Position numbers and translations under genes: made by a program. Shown one piece after another: positions 25,095-36,059 of a DNA stretch of 64,000 nt; the first letter of the stretch is position 1, and each line of letters starts with the position of its first letter. The notes beneath the pieces were generated by a model. That model saw only the letters and a program-made list of their open reading frames with translations. It did not search any database and had not been told where the DNA came from. The stretch spans positions 62,001-126,000 of the forward strand of contig NZ_JADPKY010000170.1 of assembly GCF_023074185.1 (NCBI RefSeq), written 5' to 3'. The DNA is from Bradyrhizobium sp. 132 (GTDB lineage: Bacteria; Pseudomonadota; Alphaproteobacteria; Rhizobiales; Xanthobacteraceae).

Positions 25095-26543
25095 ATGACG
25101 TTTAAGCGTCCCTACGGCGCGGGATTGGCGGCTCTCGCAGTCGGCATGTTCGCTGCGACCGCAGCCTACGCCGAGCCAACGGTCAACAAGGGAGACAACG
25201 CCTGGATGCTGACATCGACAGTGCTCGTGCTGTTGATGACGATCCCCGGCCTCGCGCTGTTCTACGGCGGCCTCGTCCGCTCCAAGAACATGCTCTCCGT
25301 CCTGATGCAGGTGTTCTACACCGTCTGCGTCGTCACCGTGATCTGGGCTGTGTACGGCTACAGCCTCACCTTCACCGGCGGCTCCGACTTCATCGGCGGC
25401 TTCTCCAAGGCCTTCATGATGGGCGTCACCACCGATTCGAAGGCTGCGACCTTCTCGGTCGACGCCAACATCTCGGAGCTCATCTATATGTGCTTCCAGA
25501 TGACCTTCGCGGCGATCACGCCCGCCCTGATCGTCGGCGCCTTCGCCGAGCGCATGAGGTTCGCTGCGATCGCGCTCTTCATCCCGCTCTGGGTGACGCT
25601 GATCTACTTCCCGATCGCGCACATGGTCTGGTACTGGCCCGGCCCGGACATGATCCAGGACGCAGCCAAGGCGCTCGCTGCTGCCACTGACGCGGCGGCC
25701 AAGACCGCGGCGCAGGCCAAGCTCGACGAGATCAACGCCGACGCCGGCTGGATCTTCAAGGCGGGCGCGATCGACTTCGCAGGCGGCACCGTGGTGCACA
25801 TCAACGCCGGCATCGCAGGGCTCGTCGGCGCTCTGCTGATCGGCAAGCGCGTCGGTTACGGCAAGGAGCTGATGGCCCCGCACTCGCTGACCATGTCGAT
25901 GATCGGCGCCTCGCTGCTCTGGGTCGGCTGGTTCGGCTTCAACGCCGGCTCCAACCTCGAAGCCAACGGCGGCGCAGCCCTCGCCATGACCAACTCCTTC
26001 GTCGCTACTGCAGCCGCCGCGCTGTCGTGGATGTTCGCGGAGTGGATCATCAAGGGTCACCCGTCGGTGCTCGGCGTCATCTCCGGCGCTGTCGCGGGTC
26101 TCGTGGCCGTCACGCCTGCCGCCGGCTTCTCCGGCGTGATGGGTGCGATCGTCCTCGGCCTCGTGGTCGGCGTGGTCTGCCTGTTCTTCTGCACCGTCGT
26201 AAAGAACGCGCTCGGCTACGATGACTCGCTCGACGTGTTCGGCGTGCACTGCGTCGGCGGCATCGTCGGCGCCCTCGGCACCGGCATCCTGGTCAATCCT
26301 GCTCTCGGCGGCGCCGGGATCATGGACTACACCGCGATCCCGCCGAAGGTGGCCGACTACGACTTCGCAGTACAGATGATCGCCCAGCTCAAGGCCGTCG
26401 GCACCACGCTGGTGTGGTCGGGCATCGGTTCGGCGATCCTCTACAAGGTCGTCGATGTGATCGTTGGCCTCCGCGCCAATGTCGAGAGCGAGCGGGAAGG
26501 CCTCGACATCACCGAGCACACCGAGCGCGCTTACAACATGTAA
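25095..26543 (+). CDS. amtB: Ammonium transporter (Amt family), second copy
   Basis: 482 residues: a signal-like N-terminus (GLAALAVGMFAATAAYAEP) and eleven membrane helices with TIPGLALFYGGLVRSKNM (about 46), DFAGGTVVHINAGIAGLV (about 225, first pore His) and YDDSLDVFGVHCVGG (about 375, second pore His). An Ala-rich inserted periplasmic loop (about 190-220, AAKALAAATDAAAKTAAQAK) is absent from the first copy. The start at ATG 25095 has CAGGAG at 25081-25086. It forms an operon with glnK and is followed by a hairpin and a rho-independent terminator. Confidence 0.95.
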   Translation: MTFKRPYGAGLAALAVGMFAATAAYAEPTVNKGDNAWMLTSTVLVLLMTIPGLALFYGGLVRSKNMLSVLMQVFYTVCVVTVIWAVYGYSLTFTGGSDFIGGFSKAFMMGVTTDSKAATFSVDANISELIYMCFQMTFAAITPALIVGAFAERMRFAAIALFIPLWVTLIYFPIAHMVWYWPGPDMIQDAAKALAAATDAAAKTAAQAKLDEINADAGWIFKAGAIDFAGGTVVHINAGIAGLVGALLIGKRVGYGKELMAPHSLTMSMIGASLLWVGWFGFNAGSNLEANGGAALAMTNSFVATAAAALSWMFAEWIIKGHPSVLGVISGAVAGLVAVTPAAGFSGVMGAIVLGLVVGVVCLFFCTVVKNALGYDDSLDVFGVHCVGGIVGALGTGILVNPALGGAGIMDYTAIPPKVADYDFAVQMIAQLKAVGTTLVWSGIGSAILYKVVDVIVGLRANVESEREGLDITEHTERAYNM

Positions 26544-26553
26544 GTCTCCTCCC

Positions 26554-26582
26554 GGGCGCGGCCTCCTCGGGGGGCCGCGCCC
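26554..26582 (+). other. GC-rich hairpin after the second Amt gene
   Basis: GGGCGCGGCC (26554-26563) pairs with GGCCGCGCCC (26573-26582), eleven bases after the stop codon. There is no T-tract, so it looks more like a 3'-end stabiliser than a terminator; the real terminator follows at 26629. Confidence 0.55.
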
Positions 26583-26628
26583 ACAACTACGGTTCGGGGC
26601 ACATACCCGGCAATATCCCGACCGTTGA

Positions 26629-26663
26629 GGGGCTCCAGCGCAAGTTGGAGCCCCTTTCTTTTT
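26629..26663 (+). terminator. Rho-independent terminator of glnK-amtB
   Basis: GGGGCTCCA (26629-26637) pairs perfectly with TGGAGCCCC (26646-26654) and is followed by TTTCTTTTT, a classical intrinsic terminator. Confidence 0.88.
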
Positions 26664-26737
26664 GTCCTCGCGGAGGCCCGCACAAATTGCTTTGTATCGG
26701 CGTTGAGGAATATCATGGGCGGATTGGGGCTTATCTC

Positions 26738-28336
26738 ATGCGCCTGTTCATTCGCCTTGCATTGTGTTCATGGCTGCTCGTCCTGTCCGTTTTGGAAGCC
26801 CAGGCCGATAAGCGGGTCGCGCTGGTGATCGGAAACAGCGCCTACAGGAACGTTCCCGCGCTGCCCAATCCGACCAATGATGCAGCCGACGTTGGAGCGG
26901 CCCTGAAGCGATCGGGATTCGATCCTCTCATCGCGACCGATCTCGATCAGGCCGCCATGCAGGAGACCGTTCTTCGCTTCGCGCGCGAGGCCCGCGGCGC
27001 CGACGTGGCCCTGTTCTATTACAGCGGGCACGCCTTGCAGTTCGCCGGCGTCAACTATCTGGTGCCGGTCGATGCCGTCGTCCGCGATGAGGTCGACCTG
27101 CGGCGCCTGGTGCGCGCCGATGAAATTTTGGCGGATCTGCAGCAGGCAAAAAACCTGCGGATCCTTGTACTCGACGCCTGCCGCGACAATCCATTTGCCG
27201 ACGAGTTGCGGCGAAACGTCGGACAGGGCCGCGGCGTCACCGTCTCACGCGGCCTCGCCAAGATGGAAAGTCCCGAGGGCACCATCATTTCCTATGCAAC
27301 ACAGGCCGGCCGGACCGCCGACGACGGCAGCGGCCGCAACAGCCCGTATACCAGCGCGTTCCTGGAGCACATCGGCGACAAGGGCAACGTCAACACGGTA
27401 TTTCAGACGATCAGCGCCGGCGTCTACCAGCGCTCCAAAGGCTCGCAAGTGCCGGAGCTGTCGCTGTCGTTCTTCGGCGAGTTCTACCTGAACGGCAAGC
27501 CCGAGACGGCGGCGTTGTCGCCTGCGACGCCCCAGGTCGATCCTTGCGCGGAGGCCGGAGACCATTGGCGCAGCGCGGAAGCGCTGGGAACGCTCGCGGC
27601 ATTCAAGGATCACCTCGTACGATTCCCGGCCTGCGCCTTCGCAGATCTGGCGAAATCACGCATCGAGACCTTGGCGAAACCAGCGGACGCCGCCAAGCAC
27701 GTAACCGCGTTCGATGGAACCTGGATCGCGAAGGAGACTTGCGACAACAAGCCTCCATTTCCCGACGCCTATTTCCAGTATGCGCTGCGCGTCAAGGATG
27801 GCGTGCTGCACACTCTCTCGGGGGAAGAGGGCAAGCCCGGTGCGACAATCTATGACGGGAAGATCGAAGCGGACGGCAGCGCGACGGTCACCGTCAGCGG
27901 GCTGATTGGCGAGAATGATCCGCTGCGCCGCACCGCCGGCGCGCCCTATCAGTACAAGCTCGCACTCGAGCTGAAAGGAACCACCGGCGCCGGCGTCCGC
28001 ACCGAGACCAGCCGACCGTGTCGGATGGAACTCTCCAAGCTGACGACACAGAGCCCCGCTGCAAGTCCGGGCCAACCTGATTCGAAGCGGGCGCCCAAGC
28101 GCGAGGACAAGACGGCCGTGCTGCCGCCAGATCAGGCCGGAGCAGGGCAACCGCGGCAGACCGGAAGTGGCATGAGCTGTTCGTTCATGCGAAGCAGGTG
28201 CGCCACGGCATGCGTCAGTATGGGCGGCCGCGCGGATTGCGCTTCAACCGCTTGTCCACGGCTGGAAGCCGAGTGCATGAGCAGCGGGTGCTGGCGCGGC
28301 CGGGGATTCAACGGCTGCGGACTTGCCAAGAGATAG
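26738..28336 (+). CDS. Exported caspase-fold protein (orthocaspase, peptidase C14) with Cys-rich tail
   Basis: 532 residues. A signal peptide (MRLFIRLALCSWLLVLSVLE, cleavage near AQA-DK) suggests export. The caspase p20 domain (about 25-250) starts KRVALVIGNSAYRNVPAL; catalytic His98 lies in LFYYSGHALQF and Cys148 in VLDACRDNPF. A linker has CAEAGDHWRSAEAL (about 268), then a domain of unknown type (about 325-440). The last ~55 residues contain eight cysteines (SC, RC, AC, DC, AC, EC, GC, GC), perhaps four disulfides. Metacaspase-like enzymes cleave after Arg/Lys; the target here is unknown. The ATG at 26738 begins the signal peptide. Confidence 0.88.
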   Translation: MRLFIRLALCSWLLVLSVLEAQADKRVALVIGNSAYRNVPALPNPTNDAADVGAALKRSGFDPLIATDLDQAAMQETVLRFAREARGADVALFYYSGHALQFAGVNYLVPVDAVVRDEVDLRRLVRADEILADLQQAKNLRILVLDACRDNPFADELRRNVGQGRGVTVSRGLAKMESPEGTIISYATQAGRTADDGSGRNSPYTSAFLEHIGDKGNVNTVFQTISAGVYQRSKGSQVPELSLSFFGEFYLNGKPETAALSPATPQVDPCAEAGDHWRSAEALGTLAAFKDHLVRFPACAFADLAKSRIETLAKPADAAKHVTAFDGTWIAKETCDNKPPFPDAYFQYALRVKDGVLHTLSGEEGKPGATIYDGKIEADGSATVTVSGLIGENDPLRRTAGAPYQYKLALELKGTTGAGVRTETSRPCRMELSKLTTQSPAASPGQPDSKRAPKREDKTAVLPPDQAGAGQPRQTGSGMSCSFMRSRCATACVSMGGRADCASTACPRLEAECMSSGCWRGRGFNGCGLAKR

Positions 28337-28454
28337 TGCACGAACCGGCTGCAGGCGGTCTGTCTTGGTCCGTCCAGGCGAAAGAAAAAGATTGCCATTC
28401 CAGGCAGCCGGCGCAGAAATATCGACCACAAGAAACAACAATCGGGAGGTCGTC

Positions 28455-28859
28455 ATGCGTTTGGAAGGCAGATGCTATTGCGGCGAAGTGCGCTATGTCG
28501 CCGAGGGCGACCCGATGATGCAGGCCCAGTGTCATTGCCGCGAGTGCCAGTACATCTCGGGCGGCGCGCCCAACACCTTCATCGCGATGCCGGCGGCCGG
28601 CTTCAGCTACATCACCGGGCAGCCCAAGCAGTTCACGCGCAAGGACCTCGAGCGCGCCGTCACGCGCGAATTCTGCGCCGAATGCGGCACGCATCTGGTG
28701 ACGAAAGTGCCGGGACTGCCGGCGACGATCGTGAAGGTCGGTACGCTGGACGAGCCAAAACAGTTCCATCCGCAGATGGCGATCTACACCTGCGACAAGC
28801 AGGAGTTTCACGCGATCCCCGCGGGCATGGCGACATTCGAGAAGCTGCCGGGTCATTAG
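28455..28859 (+). CDS. GFA family (Mss4-like zinc fold) protein
   Basis: 134 residues. Zinc-binding cysteine pairs are visible: RCYCGEV (about 7-9), QCHCREC (about 26-31) and FCAECGTHLV (about 75-78), the pattern of glutathione-dependent formaldehyde-activating (GFA/CENP-V) proteins. These small enzymes add glutathione to formaldehyde or serve other roles; most members are uncharacterised. GGGAGG lies 6-11 bases before ATG 28455. It stands as a single gene after the orthocaspase. Confidence 0.88.
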   Translation: MRLEGRCYCGEVRYVAEGDPMMQAQCHCRECQYISGGAPNTFIAMPAAGFSYITGQPKQFTRKDLERAVTREFCAECGTHLVTKVPGLPATIVKVGTLDEPKQFHPQMAIYTCDKQEFHAIPAGMATFEKLPGH

Positions 28860-29049
28860 GCGCCGGCGGGGTCGCTGAGAGGTCCGGCGCATCGGTTGCT
28901 TGCCGCGGTCCGCGCCAGCGCGGCCATGCATCTCGTTGTTATCCGGCCGCATTATTCCTGCCCTGGACGGAGGCGGCGACCGATGGTTAATCGCGTCTTA
29001 ACCTCGCCCTATCTATGGTGAACTGAACCGCTTCCCCGCCGGCGTATCC

Positions 29050-30300
29050 ATGCGACCGGCTGTTCCGAGAGTGCTGGCGCCCAGAATGGCTATGACCGCT
29101 TCATCCCGCGCGCCGCAGGCCGGTGGAAGCTCCGATACCGAACGCTCGCCCTTCGTCCGGCTGAACGAGCTGCTGGCGCCGCATCAACCCGGCAAGCCCT
29201 TGATTTCGCTTGCGGTCGGCGAACCGCAGCATCCGGTGCCGGACTTCGTCGGCCCGGTGCTGGCCAAGCACATCGCCGATTTCGGCCGCTACCCCGCGAA
29301 CAAGGGCACCGACCCGTTCCGCAAGGCAGCGAGCGCTTGGCTGTCGTCGCGCTTCAAGCTGCCGCGGCCGCTCGACCCCGAGAGCGAGATTCTCGTCCTC
29401 AATGGCAGCCGCGAGGGGCTGTTCCTCGCCGCGATCGCGGCCGCGCGCTATGTCGGCCCGCGTCCCGGCAAACCCGCCATCCTGATGCCGAACCCGTTCT
29501 ATCCGGTCTATGGCGCCGGCGCCGGCGCCGCCGCTTGCGAGCCAATCTTTCTGCCGACCACGGTCGAGAACGGTTTTCTGCCCGATCTCGACGCGATCGA
29601 CGAGGCGACGCTGGCGCGCACGGTGGCGTTCTATCTGGCGTCACCCGCCAATCCGCAGGGCTCGGTCGCGTCGCGCGATTATTTCACGCGCCTGAAGAGC
29701 CTCGCCGATCGCTACGGCTTCGTGATCCTCAGCGACGAGTGCTATTCGGAAATCTACACCCTCGAGGCGCCCGGCAGTGCGCTGGAATGCGCCGGCCCCG
29801 ACTTCACCCGCGTGGTTGCGTTCCAGTCGCTATCGAAGCGCTCCAACCTGCCGGGCATGCGCGTCGGTTTTGCCGCCGGCGACAAAAAGTTCATCGGCAT
29901 GTTCCTCGAGCTGCGCAACATTGCGGCGCCGCAGGTGCCGGTTCCGCTCCAGCATGTCGCGACAGTTGCTTACGGCGACGAGGCGCATGTCGAGGAGAAT
30001 CGCAGGCTCTACCGGATCAAGTTCGATCTCGCCGACCAGATCATCGGCAATCGTTACGATTATCGCAGGCCCGATGCCGGCTTCTGCGTCTGGCTCAACA
30101 CGTCCGAAATCGGCGACGACGTGTCTGTGTGTCTAAAACTCTTCACGGAAGCAGGCGTGCGCGTGGTGCCCGGCAGCTATCTGGCGCGGCTCCAGCCCGA
30201 CGGCTTCAATCCCGGGGCAGGCTACATTCGCCTCGCACTGGTGCAGGATGGCGAGACCACGGCGCAGGCTCTGCACCGTCTGGTCGAGACTCTGGGTTAG
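29050..30300 (+). CDS. PLP-dependent aminotransferase, class I/II
   Basis: 416 residues. NGSREGLFLAAIAAARY (about 118), SPANPQGSVASRDYF (about 198), ILSDECYSEIY (about 226) and SLSKRSNLPGMRVGFAAG (about 262; the Lys should bind PLP) form the fold type I aminotransferase core. The sequence resembles alphaproteobacterial DapC-like succinyldiaminopimelate aminotransferases, which would serve lysine and peptidoglycan synthesis, but specificity cannot be proved. Other possible starts are ATG 29086 and 29092; none has a strong ribosome site. ftsK begins 9 bp after its stop. Confidence 0.88.
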   Translation: MRPAVPRVLAPRMAMTASSRAPQAGGSSDTERSPFVRLNELLAPHQPGKPLISLAVGEPQHPVPDFVGPVLAKHIADFGRYPANKGTDPFRKAASAWLSSRFKLPRPLDPESEILVLNGSREGLFLAAIAAARYVGPRPGKPAILMPNPFYPVYGAGAGAAACEPIFLPTTVENGFLPDLDAIDEATLARTVAFYLASPANPQGSVASRDYFTRLKSLADRYGFVILSDECYSEIYTLEAPGSALECAGPDFTRVVAFQSLSKRSNLPGMRVGFAAGDKKFIGMFLELRNIAAPQVPVPLQHVATVAYGDEAHVEENRRLYRIKFDLADQIIGNRYDYRRPDAGFCVWLNTSEIGDDVSVCLKLFTEAGVRVVPGSYLARLQPDGFNPGAGYIRLALVQDGETTAQALHRLVETLG

Positions 30301-30309
30301 GCGGGGCCC

Positions 30310-32784
<2,475 letters not shown>

Positions 32785-32879
32785 GGCGAGCCGCCTCAGA
32801 CGACCATTTCACGCAAAAACGTTATCTGCTTTTGGCCGAAATCACGCTAAAAGGGCGCCCAGCCACACAGGACGACGCG

Positions 32880-33692
32880 TTGATCAGACATCCGGACATT
32901 CGATTCGCTGCCATCGTCGCTGCGCGAAGCGCGCGCATGGCCGGCGTGCTTCTCGTCACCGCCGCGATGGTGACCGCGACGTCATTCGCGCAGACCGTTC
33001 CCGTGCCGAAGCCCGCGCCGAAGGGCCGCGATGGCGGTGCCACCGCCGGGGGCCCGTCGATCACCGGCGCGACCCAGACGCCGCCGAATCCGGTGATTCC
33101 GGATCCGCGCCGCAACGTGCCGAGCAGCATCTTCCAGACCTTCGATGCCAATCAGAAGGCCCAGGCCGCCAAAGTCAGCGCCTACCTGTCGTCGTTGTCG
33201 ACGCTGGTTGGGAATTTCGTTCAGGTCGGTCCCGACGGCAGCAAGACGCAAGGCGACTTCTACATCCAGAAGCCGGGCAAGGTGCGCTTCGAATATGACG
33301 CGCCGAGCCCGATCGACATCGTCGCCGACGGATCGTCGCTGGTGGTGCGCGACCGCAAGCTCGCGACACAGGACGTCTATCCGCTGTCGCAGACGCCGCT
33401 GCGGTTCCTGCTGTCCGACCGCATCGACCTGATGAAGGACACCAACGTCGTCAACGTCTCGGCCGACGACGTCTTCGTCAGCGTCACCATCGAGGAGAAG
33501 CAGGCGCTGGTCGGCACCAGCCGCCTGATGCTGATGTTCGGCGCCAAGGACGGCCAGCTCAAGCAATGGACCGTCACCGACCCGCAGGGCTACGACACCA
33601 CGATCGCGGTCTACAATCTCGACACGAGCAAGAAGCTCGATCCCGGCATGTTCAAGATCGACTTCACCAATTACGGCCCCGCGCCGGGCTGA
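32880..33692 (+). CDS. lolA: Outer-membrane lipoprotein carrier LolA-like protein
   Basis: 270 residues if started at TTG 32880, which has AGGA ten bases ahead; ATG 32937 is the alternative. A hydrophobic signal segment (GVLLVTAAMVTATSFAQ) is followed by a Pro-rich stretch and then the LolA beta-barrel: LVGNFVQVGPDGSKTQGDFY, KPGKVRFEYDAPSPIDIVAD and LATQDVYPLSQTPLRFLL. LolA carries lipoproteins from the LolCDE complex to the outer membrane. It follows ftsK by 95 bp in the same direction, as in relatives. Confidence 0.88.
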   Translation: MIRHPDIRFAAIVAARSARMAGVLLVTAAMVTATSFAQTVPVPKPAPKGRDGGATAGGPSITGATQTPPNPVIPDPRRNVPSSIFQTFDANQKAQAAKVSAYLSSLSTLVGNFVQVGPDGSKTQGDFYIQKPGKVRFEYDAPSPIDIVADGSSLVVRDRKLATQDVYPLSQTPLRFLLSDRIDLMKDTNVVNVSADDVFVSVTIEEKQALVGTSRLMLMFGAKDGQLKQWTVTDPQGYDTTIAVYNLDTSKKLDPGMFKIDFTNYGPAPG

Positions 33693-33716
33693 GACCTACT
33701 CGCTGCTCCGACGATC

Positions 33717-33792
33717 GTCATGCCCGGGCTTGTCCCGGGCATCCACGTTCTGGACCTACAAAAAGGCGTGGATGGCCGGGTCAAGCCCGGCC
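33717..33792. repeat. Three-hairpin intergenic palindromic element
   Basis: TGCCCGGG/CCCGGGCA (33721-33728, 33734-33741), ATCCACG/CGTGGAT (33741-33747, 33767-33773) and GGCCGGG/CCCGGCC (33774-33780, 33786-33792) nest and follow each other in the lolA-xthA gap. This is a compact REP-like element able to form several stems. Confidence 0.7.
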
Positions 33793-33822
33793 AGGACGGA
33801 TGGAGTTTGTTAGATCAATCTC

Positions 33823-34638
33823 ATGCGTTTTTCCCTGACAACCTGGAACATCAATTCGGTGCGGCTGCGCATCGATCTGGTCGCGAAATTTCTCAAGAGC
33901 GCGCGACCGGACGTGCTGTGTCTCCAGGAAACCAAGTGCATCGATGACGCTTTTCCGTTGAAGCGCTTCAAGCGGCTCGGCTATGAGCACGTCGCGCTGA
34001 ACGGGCAGAAGGGCTATCACGGCGTCGCCATCGTCTCGAGGATTCCATTCGAGTCGAAGGACATCCGCACCTTCTGCGACAAGGTGGATTCACGCCACAT
34101 CTCGGTGTCGTTCGGAGAGAAGGCCGGGATCGCAAAGCCCCTGGTGGTGCATAATTTCTACGTGCCGGCCGGCGGTGACATTCCCGATCCCGCGCTGAAC
34201 GAGAAATTCGATCACAAGCTCCGCTTTCTCGACGAGATGAAGGCGTGCGAGCCGCTGCATCCGCGCGGCGAGGATCGCCACATCCTGGTCGGCGATCTCA
34301 ACGTCGCCCCGCATGAGAACGACGTCTGGTCGCACAAGCAGCTTCTGAAAGTGGTTTCGCACACGCCAGTCGAAACCGAGAAGCTGCAAGCCGCGCTCGT
34401 CGCCGGCGAGTGGGTTGACGTCGCCCGCGAGCGCATTCCGATGTCGGAGAAAGTCTATACCTGGTGGAGCTATCGCTCCGCGGACTGGACCGTCGGCGAC
34501 CGTGGCCGCAGGCTCGACCACATCTGGGTCTCGCGCGCGCTGAAGGATACGGTCAGCGATTTCAAGATTCTTCGCGATGCGCGGAGCTGGGAGCGGCCGT
34601 CGGACCATGTGCCGGTCACGGTGACGCTGGAGGTGTGA
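33823..34638 (+). CDS. xthA: Exodeoxyribonuclease III (AP endonuclease)
   Basis: 271 residues. All signature motifs of the exonuclease III family are seen: TTWNINSVRLRI (residue 7 onward), LCLQETKCID (metal-binding Glu), LVGDLNVAPHENDVW (catalytic Asp/Asn) and the C-terminal PSDHVPVTV (catalytic His). It cleaves at abasic sites and removes 3' blocks in base-excision repair. It sits after lolA and a palindromic element that may separate the transcripts. The start fits the family beginning MRFSLTTWN. Confidence 0.96.
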   Translation: MRFSLTTWNINSVRLRIDLVAKFLKSARPDVLCLQETKCIDDAFPLKRFKRLGYEHVALNGQKGYHGVAIVSRIPFESKDIRTFCDKVDSRHISVSFGEKAGIAKPLVVHNFYVPAGGDIPDPALNEKFDHKLRFLDEMKACEPLHPRGEDRHILVGDLNVAPHENDVWSHKQLLKVVSHTPVETEKLQAALVAGEWVDVARERIPMSEKVYTWWSYRSADWTVGDRGRRLDHIWVSRALKDTVSDFKILRDARSWERPSDHVPVTVTLEV

Positions 34639-34644
34639 TCTTGC

Positions 34645-34678
34645 AGCCCTTATGGAGCGCAGCGAAATCCGGGCTACG
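34645..34678. repeat. Short dispersed palindromic repeat
   Basis: AGCCC (34645-34649) and GGGCT (34671-34675) flank TTATGGAGCGCAGCGAAATCC between the xthA and cNMP-domain genes. The core GAGCGCAGCGAAA resembles the arm of the parA-parB palindrome, as expected of dispersed intergenic repeats. Confidence 0.45.
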
Positions 34679-34692
34679 GATGCTTCTCAGGA

Positions 34693-35136
34693 CTACGACG
34701 TCAGCTTCGCGCCCGCCATCAGGATATCGCTGGCGATCTGGCTGGAGCGAACCGCGAATTCGTCGCGAAGGCGGACGGCGGCGGCAGGGTCGCTTTCGAG
34801 CACGCGCTGAAACAGGCTGCGCGCGACGCGGATGACGGTGGCGTGCTCCAGTGCGATCGCGCTCGACGGACGCTTCATCGGTACCACCAGCGCCAGCTCG
34901 CCGATCAGAGCACCGGGACCTGCGATCATCTCCGCGCCGGCACCGTCGTCGACCCGGAAGGCGCCGCGCTGGACCACGAAGCCGGCATCGGCATCGTCGC
35001 CGAGATTGAACAGGACGTCGCCGCGGACGAAGTCACGCTGCTCGGAGCCGATCGCCAGCATGCGCAACGAAGCGTCTCCCAACAGGCGCAGTGTCGGGAC
35101 ACGCTCGAGAAGCACTACATCGTCGTCGATTGACAT
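34693..35136 (-). CDS. Cyclic-nucleotide-binding domain protein without DNA-binding domain
   Basis: 147 residues forming a single cNMP-binding beta-barrel: LLERVPTLRLLGDASLRMLA, FVRGDVLFNLGDDADAGFVVQRGAF and PGALIGELALVVPMKRPSSAIALE, the last being the phosphate-binding cassette with GE and RPSSA. There is no helix-turn-helix tail, so it is not a CRP-type transcription factor. It probably signals by protein contact. The neighbouring minus-strand response regulator is upstream by 58 bp, so the two may be cotranscribed. Confidence 0.87.
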   Translation of the reverse strand: MSIDDDVVLLERVPTLRLLGDASLRMLAIGSEQRDFVRGDVLFNLGDDADAGFVVQRGAFRVDDGAGAEMIAGPGALIGELALVVPMKRPSSAIALEHATVIRVARSLFQRVLESDPAAAVRLRDEFAVRSSQIASDILMAGAKLTS

Positions 35137-35194
35137 TCAGGTCCGAGGCTCAAAGGCACGCGATCTAAAACGATTCGCACGCCCCTGAAGCGTA

Positions 35195-35881
35195 TCACGG
35201 CACCAGCTTGTAGCCACCGGCTTCCGTGACCAGGATCTCGGGGTTAGCGGCGTCCTTCTCGATCTTCTGGCGAAGGCGGTAGATGTGGGTTTCCAGCGTG
35301 TGGGTGGTGACGCCGGAATTGTAGCCCCAGACCTCCTGGAGCAGGGTCTCGCGCGAGACCGGCATCTGGCCGGCCCGGTAGAGGAAGCGGAGGATGGCGG
35401 TTTCCTTCTCCGTCAGCCGGACCTTGCGTGCATTGGCGGCGGTCAGCATCTTGGAGCCGGGCCGGAAAGAATAGGGGCCGACCGAGAACACCGCGTCCTC
35501 GCTGGCTTCGTGCTGGCGGAGTTGGGCGCGGATACGAGCCAACAGAACCGCGAAGCGGAAGGGTTTTGCGACATAATCGTTGGCGCCGGATTCCAGCCCC
35601 AAAATCGTGTCGGAATCGGTGTCATGCCCGGTGAGCATGATGATCGGAGCCTTGAACCCGCCCTTGCGTAAGGAACGGACCACTTCACGGCCATCGGTGT
35701 CGGGCAGGCCAACATCCATCAGAACGAGATCGGGAGCATTGGCCTTCGCGGCGCTCGCGCCCTTGGCGCCGGTATCGACGGCGGAGGCTTCAAATTCCTC
35801 GTGCAGCGATAATTGCTCCACCAACGTATCGCGCAGATCGGTATCGTCATCCACGATCAGGATCTTGCGGGCATTGGCCAT
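35195..35881 (-). CDS. OmpR/PhoB-type response regulator (orphan)
   Basis: 228 residues. The receiver domain (about 1-120) has the acidic pair in ILIVDDDTDLRD, the phospho-acceptor Asp in LVLMDVGLPDTDG (about 56), Thr in IIMLTGHD and Lys in DYVAKPF. The C-terminal winged helix (about 135-228) includes LTEKETAILRFLYRAGQMPVSRE and THTLETHIYRLRQKIE, the DNA-recognition helix. No histidine kinase gene is adjacent, so the partner is unknown. It is probably cotranscribed with the downstream cNMP-domain gene. Confidence 0.93.
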   Translation of the reverse strand: MANARKILIVDDDTDLRDTLVEQLSLHEEFEASAVDTGAKGASAAKANAPDLVLMDVGLPDTDGREVVRSLRKGGFKAPIIMLTGHDTDSDTILGLESGANDYVAKPFRFAVLLARIRAQLRQHEASEDAVFSVGPYSFRPGSKMLTAANARKVRLTEKETAILRFLYRAGQMPVSRETLLQEVWGYNSGVTTHTLETHIYRLRQKIEKDAANPEILVTEAGGYKLVP

Positions 35882-36059
35882 AGGGGGTCATCCTTTTGGG
35901 GTCCGGCGCGGCGCGCATCCATGCTGCACCCAGCCGAGAGGGAAGTTTAGGGGTCGCTGTTATTATTGTTGTTCGTGTTGAAGTAGTGGGCTGTTACCGA
36001 TTCACAAGCCAGAACCACTCTAACCCAGAATAGCAGGGCGCTTCGATGAATGTCCTGTA

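Noticed and set aside
25080..26519. A 479-codon antisense frame opposite the second Amt gene
   Set aside because: Composition is typical of a reverse-strand shadow (His, Asp, Arg, Glu-rich, no hydrophobic segments), while the forward frame is a clear Amt.
26554..26582. GC hairpin as the glnK-amtB terminator
   Set aside because: It lacks a T-tract; the stem with TTTCTTTTT at 26629-26663 is the better terminator.
26738..28859. The caspase-fold gene as part of an anti-phage defence system
   Set aside because: No neighbouring nuclease, sensor or gasdermin-like gene is present, and the protein appears to be exported.
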